This document shows positions 1-7,555 of a stretch of 13,551 nucleotides of DNA, one piece after another (position 1 is the stretch's first letter; every line of letters starts with the position of its first letter). A model generated the notes under the pieces. The model was not told the origin of the DNA and made no database searches. It worked only from the letters and a program-made list of their open reading frames with translations. This stretch comes from Stramonita haemastoma (taxonomy: Eukaryota > Mollusca > Gastropoda > Neogastropoda > Muricidae): assembly GCA_030674155.1 (NCBI GenBank), contig CM060334.1, forward strand, positions 43,781,894 to 43,795,444, in the 5' to 3' direction. The position numbers and the translations under genes are program-made.

Positions 1-241
1 CAGCATCGAGTGTGGTTACCAATTGGATGGGTGACCATTTGCACACCTTTGCTTCAGAACAGTTCCCCAGTCCACCCAGCTGTAAATGGGTACCTGCCTT
101 CTTTAGGGTCAGGGAAAGTAAAGCAGCGAGGGAGAGGAGATGGGCGCCGCCCTCAACATGCTGGCCCCTGGAGAAGCTGAGGTCTCTGATGCCTTGCTCC
201 CCTGGGACCACATAGGTTATAGGACACCTTTATCATTTACC
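1..241 (+). mobile_element. 5S-rRNA-derived SINE (SINE3-like), left end cut by window edge
   Basis: Positions 5-36 resemble the internal promoter half of 5S rRNA: GGTTA.. at 14 and TTGGATGGGTGACC at 23-36 differ from the 5S box C by one base in 14. A non-rRNA body follows (CCAGTCCACCCAGCTG, AAATGGGTACCTGCC, AGGAGATGGGCGCCGCCC) to about 241. The segment 135-241 recurs in inverse orientation at 13441-13551, which shows that it is dispersed. A 5S head on an unrelated body is the definition of a SINE3 family. No ORF is expected. Confidence 0.65.
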
Positions 242-690
242 TACACTTTGGTGTTGTAGTGTGGTCCTGTTTAAGGGTATTGCTTTAAAAAAATTATGTA
301 CTATGACATTTGTGCTTGCATTTGTACCAGACACAAGACAGAATATTGGTTATTTAAATTTGCTAAAAGAAAGTCAAACAAACAAAAAAAACAAAAGCAA
401 CCCAACACCAACAAAAAGCCTTCTTTCATCATGGATCTGCCCACAGTGTCATTGTGTAGGATAAATCAATGTTGGTATAGGGAACCATGCAGAGCTAAAG
501 CTCTCTCTTTACATCTTCATGTCCTATTGTTTGTTTGAGGTTTTGTTGTTTTCTGTGATGTTGAATCATTGATTTAAACTTTGACTTCAAGTATACTGTT
601 TGTAGAATGTGCAGATGTCTTTCTGGACTCTGTGTGTGTGTGAGTGCGTGCGCACGCATATACATGTATGCATTGCTTTTTTTCCCCTAG
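242..690. other. ULK3 intron, no gene seen
   Basis: AT-rich sequence with short A-rich runs (360-420). It carries a short TG/GTGC stretch at 630-665 just upstream of the 691 exon acceptor. No exon, RNA gene or clear repeat was recognised. Confidence 0.6.
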
Positions 691-731
691 ATGAACCGGA
701 TCCTGTCAAAAAAGATGCCTTGAGAATAAAG
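691..731 (+). CDS. ULK3: ULK3 exon: helix 2/3 junction of first MIT domain (41 nt)
   Basis: The exon follows a strong polypyrimidine acceptor (TTTTTTTTCCCCTAG ending at 690) and ends at a consensus donor AAG|GTAAGC. Its first two bases complete an Asp codon split by the preceding phase-1 intron. It reads [13 protein letters not shown]. The acidic/Pro turn followed by KK-x-A-x-x-x-K is the usual entry into MIT helix 3, and human ULK3 has a comparable RKEAIKAK. It ends in phase 0, which fits the exon at 2170. At 41 nt it is near micro-exon size. Confidence 0.8.
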
Positions 732-899
732 GTAAGCGTCGTGTATTGTATTGAACTGTTTATTTTGTACAAATCACATGTTTTTTTATTGTAAAATTGA
801 ATTCTTGAAGCCAGATTTTTTATGGCCAAATTTTATAAATATTTTAATTATTGATATAGGATGAGATGGTAAATGATAGTTCTATCTATATTTATCATA

Positions 900-968
<69 letters not shown>

Positions 969-3427
969 CACATATAAAATAATTCACAGCAAGAGAGTTT
1001 CCCAAAAAAAAAATCAGGCAAAAAAAGCTGAAACTGGTAAGGAAATTACAGGCAAGGGAAAAAAGAAAAGAAAAGAAAATGTAGTGCTAAAGTATAGCTG
1101 TACATGGCAACATTCTGGCGGCTCCTGCCACGGTACTGGAACCATTCATATGAGCGATTGCTTTTACAATGGACCGTTCCAGTGGCACGGAGAGGGGGGG
1201 CTCTGCTGCATGGGTAACAGCATGCCCTCCACACTTACTTACCCAGGCTTTGCCCTCTAAAGACTAGAGCACAACTCCATAGTCTTCCGAGACTGATGGG
1301 TGCCTACTGCACTGAGTATGGCTGCACACAGTTCTCAGATGAGGACAGTGTGAATTACTGACAGAAAAATCTGCAGTGACTAAAACACAATGAAATGCCA
1401 TGCCAAGACACTGCAGGGCTCTGCATTAAAAAAGGATACTGGAAACAATGCAGTTCAACACTATATAGTCAGTACATTGCATTGTATGATAATGATAATA
1501 TGGAATTCATATAGTGCTATGTCTTGTAAAAAAAGAAAAAGAAAGCGCTTTCATTCAGCCAATTGTTACTTATGCAACTGATCTCAAATAGTTTTTACAA
1601 ATTCAAATTTACACACAGAAACAGACACACACAGAGACACACACAGACACACACAGACACACAGACAGACACACACACACACTACACACACACTACAATA
1701 CAACACAATGTGATTGATGTGGGTTTTCCCACAACGCGGTGGCCGTCCTGGGCTGACCCTTATGGTTGACCAGGGCATCGATATAAGCAAGGACAGTGAA
1801 GTTGGTTTTATACTCCGTTTTAATCTGTATATAGTAGCACAGTTTTAATATGAGTTTTAAAATGTGACGAGGTAACAGCCCCGATATGGCCTGTGCAGTC
1901 GGCGGGGCTCTAAGCAACTTCATTGGATTGCATTGGAGCTCAGTATATCATGAAAGATACGACAACAGAATGGCAGAGTGATGAAGTTGTTTTTTTGTGT
2001 GTTAAAAAAAGGGTATTTTTTTTGGTTTGGGTTTGGGTTTTTTCCAGTTAAAGCTCCAAAGATTCACCAAATGTTGTGAGAATTTGTGTACGCATTCGTT
2101 TTTGCCACCATTGAAGGTAGCCGCATTCCAACTTCGCAGAAAGTGATAAGTGGTGTTCATTGTTGGCAGGTTCATGAGTACATGAATGGGCAGAAGCCTG
2201 AAGCAGATGCTGAAACCCAGAGACGAGGGAGACACCCTGGAACGCTCCATGTCTCTGACCCGGATGAGAAACTGGGTGAGTTTCTTCTTCTTCTTCTTGT
2301 CTTCTTCTTCTCTCTTCTCTTCTTCTTCTTCTTCTTCTTATTGATTTCTTCTTCTTGCTTCTTTGCAATTCTTCTTCTTCTTCTCTTCTTCTTCTTCTTC
2401 TTCTTCTTTGCTTCTTCTTCATTTCTCTTCTTCTTCTTCATTCTTCTTCTTCTTCTTCTTCTTCTTCTTCTTCTTCTTCTTCTTTTCTTCTTCTTCTTCT
2501 TTCTTCTTCTTCTTTCTTCTTCTTCTTCTTCTTCTTCTTCTTCTCTTCTTCTTCTTCTTCTTCTTCTCTTCTTTTTCTTTGTCGTCTTCTTTTTTTCTTC
2601 TTTTTTTTCTCTTTTTCTTCTTCTTCTTCATCTTCTTCTTCTATCTTTCTTTCTTCTTTTTTCTTTTTTTTCTTTTTCTTCTTCTTCTTCATCTTCTTCT
2701 TCTATTCTTTGTCGTTTCTTTTGTTCTTCTTTTTTTTTCTTTTTCTTCTTCTTCTTCTTCATCTTCTTTCTCTTTTTGTTCTCTTTTTTTCTTTCTTTCT
2801 TTCTTCCTTCTTCTTCTTCTCTTCTTTCTTCTTTCTTCTTCTTCTTTCTTCTTCTTCTTCTTTGTCTTCTTCTTCTTCTTCTTCTTCTCTTCTTCTTTCT
2901 TCTTCTTCTTCTTCTTCTTCTTCCTCTTCATATTCTTCTTCCTCCTCATATTCTTCTTCTTTCTTCTTCTTCTTTCTTTCTTCTTTTTTTTTTTTGAAGC
3001 TGGGTGAATCCATACCACCATACCTGACACGGCTCACATAACAACTCTAGGAAATGTGATTTATTCCAACTCTTGCCTCAACTCTGTATGGTAACTGTTG
3101 TTGCGTTCTTTCTTTTCTGTCTCTCTCTCTCTGTCATATACCTGCTCAGTGGATTTTTTTTCTGGTTTAGTGAACAGAACAGAATATCGTTTGTTGCCAT
3201 GGAAGCATACAAAGCTTATAGACACAATGAACAAATTGGTTAGAAAAAAGTCATAGAAGATTCATGCAGTCAAAAACTTACTTTGCAAAGGGTCCTTGAA
3301 TGTCGTCAAGCTGTACAAAATCACTTGGAACCAAATCATTAAGACATATTCGTTGGGTTGCTCCTACCAATAAGTGGCTGGACTGTTGCACCTCTTTTAA
3401 GTAGATTACTTCGTAGACCCTGAAACA

Positions 3428-3492
<65 letters not shown>

Positions 3493-3500
3493 GTGTGTAA

Positions 3501-3550
<50 letters not shown>

Positions 3551-4865
3551 TTATGTGTAAGCATACATAGACCATTAGGGCACCACTGACAATTTTGAAG
3601 GAAGCTGGTTTCAGAACCTGCAGTGGTGCCCCAAAGAGCTACTAGACTAAGGGATAGCTTTTTTTGGTTGGGTTAAGAAACAAAATGCATTCAGGTTGGT
3701 ATGCAATTAAAAAAAAAGATTGTACAAACTCACTGCTGTTTTACATCTTACATTAAAATCGTATTTCTTGAACAATACATTTTTACGTAAAAACTTGTAC
3801 AAACCCACTGTTGTTTTTACATTTTATATGGAATTCATATTTCATGAACAATGCATTTTTACTTAAAATGCTTGTGCATGTGTGTGTAAATTTTCATGTA
3901 CATTTTTTCAAAAAGACTTTTTTTTTCCCATGTACTTTGCATTACCCATAGAAAAGTGATCAGTGTGTATATTTTTTAAAATTTATTTATTTATTCTTTT
4001 ATATCAAGGATAATGGTATGAGCATTCATATGCTTTTTTACATCCAGTCCCCGTGTGTATGCAGTTTTGTAAATTTCGTCATCCGTTCCCACCGGCACAC
4101 GATGGCCTACTCTTACGAAAAGCGGAACAGGATTTAACGTGTGCGCAAGATGTTCTGCGAGCGTTTGCACACACAGGACCTCGGTTTGTAGTCTTATCCG
4201 AAAGACTTTTGGGGGGAGTGGAGTCAGCACTGGTGTTAACTCCAGGAGAAAAATCTCCTTGAACAGGAATCAAACCTGGGTCATCAAATTGCGAGCGCAA
4301 TGGTCTGACCATTATGCTATCCTGTATATGTTTTGCTGTGGTGCTGAATGTGTTGTTGAATGTTTTGCTGTGGTGCTGAATGTGGTGCTGAATGTGTTGC
4401 TGAATGTGTTGCTGTGGTGCTGAACGTGTTGCTGAATGTGTTGCTGTGGTGCTGAATGTGGTGCTGAATGTGTTGCTGTGGTGCTGAATGTGTTGCTGTG
4501 TTGCTGAATGTGTTGCTGTGTTGCTGAATGTGTTGCTGAATGTGTTGCTGTGGTTCTGAATGTGTTGCTGAATGTGTTGCTGTGGTGCTGACTGTTTTGC
4601 TGACTGTGTTGCTGAACAGCGGGTATGATTGGTGAGGACACCCCAGAGCTGCTGGCGGCCATACGACTGGTGCAAGCTGCTGTCAAAGAGGTATGGGCTT
4701 TAGACACTGAGCTGGCTGTCCAAACTGTGCACGTACACATGCAGGCAGGCACGCACACACGCAGGCACGCACCCATGCACACACACATGCAGGCATGCAT
4801 GTATGCACACACGCATGCACACACATACACACACATACACACACACACACACACACGCACACACA

Positions 4866-4897
<32 letters not shown>

Positions 4898-5133
4898 CGC
4901 CTGCCTGTCTGCCTAGAAAGCGAAAAGTCTGGGTCGAAATGTGCGGTGGTTCAAATCCCGTTTGGGCCCAAAACTTTTCCTCCATCCATTAGATCATGAG
5001 TGGTGGTCTGGGTGCTAGTCTTTCGGATGAGATGATAAACCAAAGTCCTGTGTGTTATACATTATTATTATTATTTAGCGCACGTAAAAGAACCCACGGC
5101 AACAAGAGGGTTACCCCATGCAAAATTCTGTAG

Positions 5134-5168
<35 letters not shown>

Positions 5169-5647
5169 ACTCAGATAGGGAAACAAATACAGTTGCTTAC
5201 AGGAAAAAGAAAAAAAAAATAATGGGTAGGCATTGCACTTGTGGCAACTACTGTGCACAAATCCAACATCACTCAGTAAAGCTTAGTCAAGAGTGCTTAA
5301 TTTAGCACGCTCCCTCCTTTTACCTAGTCCATGTGTGGTCAGCTCCAGCTATAAATAGCACCAGCTGACCACAGCCGGGCTGGGATAATTAGCAGCTGAG
5401 AGGAGCTGAAAGTGGGGGAAACTGACAGCTGTGTGGCGTGCTCTCTCTCCCCGAGAAGAGAGAGAGCAGCCCGAATTTCAGGCAGAGAAATCTGCTGTGA
5501 CATAAAGTGGTATGAAATAGGATAAATTGATGGTCGAGATTTCCCAGCATTTTGGTGTGTGGGTGTTGCAGGAGGTGAAAGAGGAGTATAGCAAGTCCCT
5601 GGCTCATTATGAAATGGCTCTGGGGGCTATCATCAAACTGCTGCCTC
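691..5647 (+). CDS. ULK3: ULK3-like serine/threonine kinase, C-terminal tandem-MIT part (partial, spliced: 691-731, 2170-2275, 4620-4690, 5572-5647)
   Basis: Four exons join with matching intron phases (entry phase 1, then 0, 1, 0, exit phase 1). They encode the end of a first MIT domain, a linker, and helix 1 plus most of helix 2 of a second MIT domain. ULK3 carries two MIT domains in tandem after an N-terminal kinase domain, and the linker-to-MIT2 junction (P-x-LLAAI after an acidic DEKL..M segment) resembles the PRLLAAL region of human ULK3 as I remember it. In vertebrates ULK3 is a cytosolic kinase whose MIT domains bind ESCRT-III tails; it acts in the abscission checkpoint and on GLI factors. 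The kinase part lies upstream of the window and the last exon(s) are not found. Other MIT proteins (VPS4, spastin, RPS6KC1) fit less well because they lack this tandem arrangement. The family call rests on remembered sequence, not a search. Confidence 0.82.
902..966. repeat. (TG)n microsatellite
   Basis: Essentially pure TG dinucleotide, about 32 units, in a ULK3 intron. Confidence 0.97.
975..1400 (+). repeat. Degenerate dispersed repeat ending in a SINE-like 3' tail
   Basis: Positions 1361-1397 (ACAGAAAAATCTGCAGTGAC...) resemble the 3' tail of the SINE at 5485-5520 (GCAGAGAAATCTGCTGTGAC...). The start (CACAGCAAGAGAGTTTCCC at about 985) loosely resembles that element's CACGGCAACAAGAGGGTTACC. 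Between lie A-rich sequence and a stretch (1262-1310, CACAACTCCATAGTCTTCCGAGACTG) that I recall as dispersed in molluscan genomes. Boundaries are uncertain and the copy is old. Confidence 0.4.
1612..1700. repeat. CA/CAGA simple repeat
   Basis: Imperfect (ACACAG)n, (ACAGAC)n and (CA)n run. Confidence 0.95.
1701..2169. other. ULK3 intron; possible degenerate repeat at about 1725-1920
   Basis: The stretch ending CCCCGATATGGCCTGTGCAGTCGGCGGGGCTCTAAGCAAC (1880-1918, key words GATATGG, CAGTCGGC, TAAGCAAC) resembles 3' ends of dispersed repeats I recall from marine invertebrates, but there is no second copy here to prove it. The rest is unique-looking intron with T-rich runs at 1988-2042. Confidence 0.3.
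2170..2275 (+). CDS. ULK3: ULK3 exon: MIT1 helix 3 and linker, with probable compensating indels
   Basis: The acceptor is TTGGCAG (ends 2169) with a poor pyrimidine tract; the donor is CTGG|GTGAGT (phase 1). The annotated frame is open and begins VHEYMN, continuing ALRIK of the previous exon. It ends DEKL, which joins the next exon as DEKLAGM. Between these, the annotated frame gives un-MIT-like sequence, while a frame shifted by +1 (2198-2257) gives [20 protein letters not shown], the expected end of an MIT helix and an acidic/Ser linker. Frame use 0, then about +2 for Ala-Glu, then +1, then 0 is what three single-base losses would produce. The exon is therefore real, but its middle is probably mistranslated by the sequence as given. 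A (TTC)n tract starts within the donor region. Confidence 0.75.
2281..2996. repeat. ~715-bp (TTC)n/(GAA)n polypyrimidine tract
   Basis: Almost uninterrupted pyrimidine on the + strand, mostly TTC with T-rich (TTTTTTTCTT) and occasional CAT, GTC or GTT interruptions. It begins right after the ULK3 donor GTGAGT at 2276. The long Ser/Leu/Phe and Lys/Glu/Arg reading frames here are products of the repeat, not genes. Confidence 0.97.
3001..3430. other. ULK3 intron, no gene seen
   Basis: Unique-looking intron sequence with a short CT run at 3118-3134. No exon or RNA gene recognised. Confidence 0.6.
3431..3548. repeat. (GT)n microsatellite, two blocks
   Basis: Pure (GT)30 at 3431-3490, a short AAGTGTGTAAGTGTA break, then (TG)n to 3548. 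Confidence 0.97.
3720..3870. repeat. Two-copy tandem duplication, ~76-bp unit
   Basis: Unit 1 (3720-3794) and unit 2 (3795-3870) both begin TTGTACAAAC.CACTG.TGTTTT. Both run through a TGAACAAT.CATTTTTAC.TAAAA end. Divergence between them is moderate, mostly substitutions and one or two small indels. Confidence 0.85.
3968..4323 (-). mobile_element. tRNA-derived SINE, family A, copy 1
   Basis: Read on the - strand: a tRNA-like head with A box (TAGCATAATGGTC, 4307-4319) and B box (GGTTTGATTCC, 4266-4276), a core including AGTCTTTCGGATAAGAC at about 4190-4210, then a 3' end running into (AAATAAAT)n at the left. The same architecture recurs at 7556-7935. The head is transcribed by pol III in active SINEs; this copy has diverged (B box TTTGA for TTCGA) and is probably inert. 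Confidence 0.82.
4328..4619. repeat. GCTGAATGTGTT minisatellite
   Basis: Higher-order tandem repeat. A 12-bp unit (GCTGAATGTGTT) alternates with a ~9-bp GCTGTGGT(G/T) block, giving 12- and 21-bp periods over about 290 bp. It runs straight into the acceptor of the ULK3 exon at 4620. Because both unit lengths are multiples of three, both strands carry long open frames (on the - strand His/Gln/Thr/Ser/Asn-rich), with no sign of being real. Confidence 0.93.
4620..4690 (+). CDS. ULK3: ULK3 exon: linker end and helix 1 of second MIT domain
   Basis: The exon starts after GCTGAACAG (ends 4619) and ends at AAAGAG|GTATGG, phase 0. Its first two bases complete an Ala codon begun by the previous exon. 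It reads through [18 protein letters not shown] and ends with AAVKE. The Pro-x-Leu-Leu-Ala-Ala-Ile start of an amphipathic helix corresponds to the start of MIT2 in ULK3. It is tightly enclosed by repeats: a minisatellite forms its acceptor side and a CA/CACG tract follows from about 4735. Confidence 0.82.
4735..4905. repeat. CA / CACG / GCAT simple-repeat tract
   Basis: Degenerate (CA)n with ACGC, GCAT and CAGGCA variants, beginning about 45 bp after the ULK3 donor at 4691. Confidence 0.95.
5134..5166. repeat. Poly(C), 33 bases
   Basis: Uninterrupted C run inside SINE family B, where I would expect A-rich sequence after CAAAATTCTGTAG. Confidence 0.97.
5246..5431 (+). mobile_element. Nested ~185-bp dispersed element with TATAAATA motif, copy 1
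   Basis: Matches the reverse complement of 13185-13357 from AAATCCAACA.CACTC to GGGGAAACTGAC.GCTGT. It sits inside SINE B and is flanked by TGTGGC on both sides (5240-5245 and 5432-5437), a candidate 6-bp target duplication. It contains a perfect 11-bp inverted repeat (TGTGGTCAGCT / AGCTGACCACA, 5334-5344 / 5363-5373) around CTATAAATAG. No ORF. The class is unknown: a non-autonomous DNA element or a fragment of an LTR would both fit. Confidence 0.6.
5349..5358 (+). promoter_or_regulatory. TATA-box-like CTATAAATAG in the dispersed element
   Basis: A perfect TATA consensus, conserved in both copies of the element (13271-13280 on the - strand) although the surrounding inverted repeat is not. 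No transcript start can be inferred from sequence alone. Confidence 0.3.
5572..5647 (+). CDS. ULK3: ULK3 exon: helix 2 of second MIT domain
   Basis: The acceptor is GTGTTGCAG (ends 5571); the donor is CCTC|GTGAGT, phase 1. It begins [18 protein letters not shown] and ends with IIKLLP. The pattern acidic-x-Tyr-x-x-Ala/Ser-Leu-x-x-Tyr-x-x-Ala-Leu is the classic MIT helix-2 signature, and the Leu-rich end matches the LGELLLLL stretch of human ULK3 MIT2 as remembered. The exon would have to be followed by one that completes a Cnn codon and encodes MIT2 helix 3 (an RAE-x-LK-type segment); none is visible downstream. Confidence 0.82.
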
Positions 5648-5714
5648 GTGAGTCTTGTTTTGTTTTGTCTGTCTGGTTATGTGGCCTGTCTCCTTGATGG
5701 TTAGTGTTGTTGTT

Positions 5715-5925
5715 CTGTGTGTGTATGTGTGTTGTTTTGGGTGTGTGTGTGTATTTGGGTGTGTGTGTGTTGGGGGGGGTGGGGGTATGTTTATGTGTGG
5801 GTTGTGTGTGTGTGTGTGTGTGTGTGTTTATTTATTCTTATATATTGAGGATAATGGAATAAGCACTCATGTGTGTGTGTGTGTGTGTGTGTGTATGCGT
5901 GTGTGTGTGTGTTTTAATATATTCT
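5715..5925. repeat. GT-rich simple repeats
   Basis: Blocks of (GT)n with GGGG, GTTT and GTAT variants, split by a SINE tail fragment at 5827-5872. Confidence 0.9.
5827..5872 (-). mobile_element. SINE family A 3' tail fragment
   Basis: TTTATTTATTCTTATATATTGAGGATAATGGAATAAGCACTCATGTG matches the left (3') end of the SINEs at 3968 and 7556, in the same orientation; the rest is replaced by GT repeats. Confidence 0.7.
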
Positions 5926-5951
5926 TTTATATTGATAATGGAATAAGTGTT
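5915..5951 (-). mobile_element. SINE family A 3' tail cut by assembly gap
   Basis: ATTCTTTTATATTGATAATGGAATAAG is again the left end of SINE A, and the sequence then becomes N. The remainder of this copy may be in the gap. Confidence 0.65.
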
Positions 5952-6051
5952 NNNNNNNNNNNNNNNNNNNNNNNNNNNNNNNNNNNNNNNNNNNNNNNNN
6001 NNNNNNNNNNNNNNNNNNNNNNNNNNNNNNNNNNNNNNNNNNNNNNNNNNN
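5952..6051. other. Assembly gap, exactly 100 N
   Basis: A round 100-N run usually marks a scaffold join of unknown true length. It lies downstream of the last visible ULK3 exon and could hide the missing 3' exon(s). Confidence 0.95.
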
Positions 6052-6126
6052 AAAGCGGATGCACCTCCACAGCAGCATCATTACATCATCCTCATCATCA
6101 TTGATCATCATGCAATAATAAAAATT

Positions 6127-6588
6127 GCCTCTGATTCGGTGGCCTCCGTTGCTCTGGTCTCATGGTGACCTCAGATTCGGTTTCCCCATACGCTTCTGTG
6201 CCTGTGGTGAGTTTGTGTCAAAGCCTTTGGGGTTGGGGTTCGCGGGGAGGCGGTCGTTGGAGGGACGTTGTGGTGGTCGCCACCTCGGGTGGGTGACTCA
6301 CTCAGTCTGGCTCCGCGACTGAGCTAATACTGTCGTTAGTAGGGGGCTTAGTAGGTGGTGTCCTGCGTATGTTAGCTCAGAACAGGCACCACTGAACACC
6401 ACCAAAGTGACCCAGCAGAAGTGCAGGGCCCCTCTGGCTGGTGGCCCCGCGGCGGCCTAATATTGATGGGCTCCCTGTGGACTCCCGACCCCGGGGGTGA
6501 GACACAACGAATCTGGGTATGGCTGTGGCGGGGAGATTGAAATGAGCGGCGTGGGAACAGCAGTACGGGAACGTCACAGAAGACGAGG

Positions 6589-6619
<31 letters not shown>
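6127..6619 (+). mobile_element. GC-rich retroposon with 27-base poly(A) tail
   Basis: A GC-rich block stands out sharply from the AT-rich flanks. It contains GGTGGTCGCCACCTCGGGTG, CACCACTGAACACCACCAAAGTGACCC, GGGCCCCTCTGGCTGGTGGCCCCGCGGCGG and ends in A27 (6593-6619). The internal sequence looks familiar from molluscan genomes. No reverse transcriptase or long ORF is present, so it is a SINE-like or 5'-truncated LINE-derived insert. The uninterrupted tail suggests a recent insertion. No clear target duplication was found. The left boundary is approximate. Confidence 0.62.
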
Positions 6620-6623
<4 letters not shown>

Positions 6624-6750
6624 ACTGCTTATCATTAAGTGAAATCCCTTATAGTTATTTGGATTATTTACAACACCTTTTTAAAATTTAAAAAAAATAA
6701 TAATAATAAATCAATCAATCTTTCTCTCTCTCTAGCTCTGTGTGTGACTG

Positions 6751-7115
<365 letters not shown>

Positions 7116-7167
7116 GCAGGCTGTCTCCTTCTCAGCATGCTGATACCTTTACAAAACTATGTAATAC

Positions 7168-7192
7168 TTCATCATCATCATCATCATCATCT
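7168..7192. repeat. (ATC)n short microsatellite
   Basis: About eight TCA/ATC units. Confidence 0.9.
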
Positions 7193-7194
7193 AT

Positions 7195-7540
7195 CAGTCA
7201 ATCAAATTTGATCATATGCCCCTTTATTTTTCATAAATCAAACTGCTGTACGTAAGTTTAGTTTTGGTTACAGCCGACTGAAATATATGATGAACAAATC
7301 TTCAAAACTCCAGCATAAATTACATCCTCATAATCAAATATGCAATAATTATAAACTAACTTATAATTATTCCCATTGATCAGAAGACATGCCATGTGTC
7401 AGATGTATTTTTGAAGACAGCTGGAATTATCAACTAATCAACAGCTGGACTCAACTTGAAGAAAATTGCACAAAATGTAGTAATTACAGTTGTATGAGTA
7501 CTCGAATGAATGCGAATAACATTGCTTGTTTCTTTTCTTT
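7195..7540. other. AT-rich intergenic sequence
   Basis: No exon, RNA gene or recognisable repeat seen on either strand. Confidence 0.55.
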
Positions 7541-7555
7541 TGCTGTCTTTCTTTT

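Larger units (their letters stand above)
4910..5525 (+). mobile_element. SINE, family B (chimeric core), interrupted by poly(C) and a nested element
   Basis: A B-box-like GGTTCAAATCC at 4948-4958 starts a degenerate tRNA head (A box not convincing). A core at 5016-5055 (TAGTCTTTCGGATGAGATGA..AAACC) follows, then AGCGCACGTAAAAGAACCCACGG at 5079, a 33-base poly(C), and A-rich sequence to 5245. After a nested element (5246-5431) it resumes with GAGAGCAGCCCGAATTTC and the tail GCAGAGAAATCTGCTGTGAC. I recall this layout as a widespread molluscan SINE. The core is shared with family A; the tail is not. Confidence 0.72.

Noticed and set aside
2086..3041. Very long Ser/Leu/Phe-rich frames on + and Lys/Glu/Arg-rich frames on -
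   Set aside because: They are translations of the TTC/GAA tract in all frames; a real ULK3 exon overlaps only the first part (2170-2275).
4253..4323. Possible functional tRNA gene on the - strand (also 7861-7930)
   Set aside because: A and B boxes are present but there is no acceptor-stem pairing or clear anticodon loop, and the sequence continues into a shared SINE body.
4079..4896. Long - strand frames rich in His, Gln, Thr, Ser and Asn
   Set aside because: Produced by the GCTGAATGTGTT minisatellite and the CA tract, whose unit lengths avoid stops. They run antisense through SINE and ULK3 exon sequence and show no conserved features.
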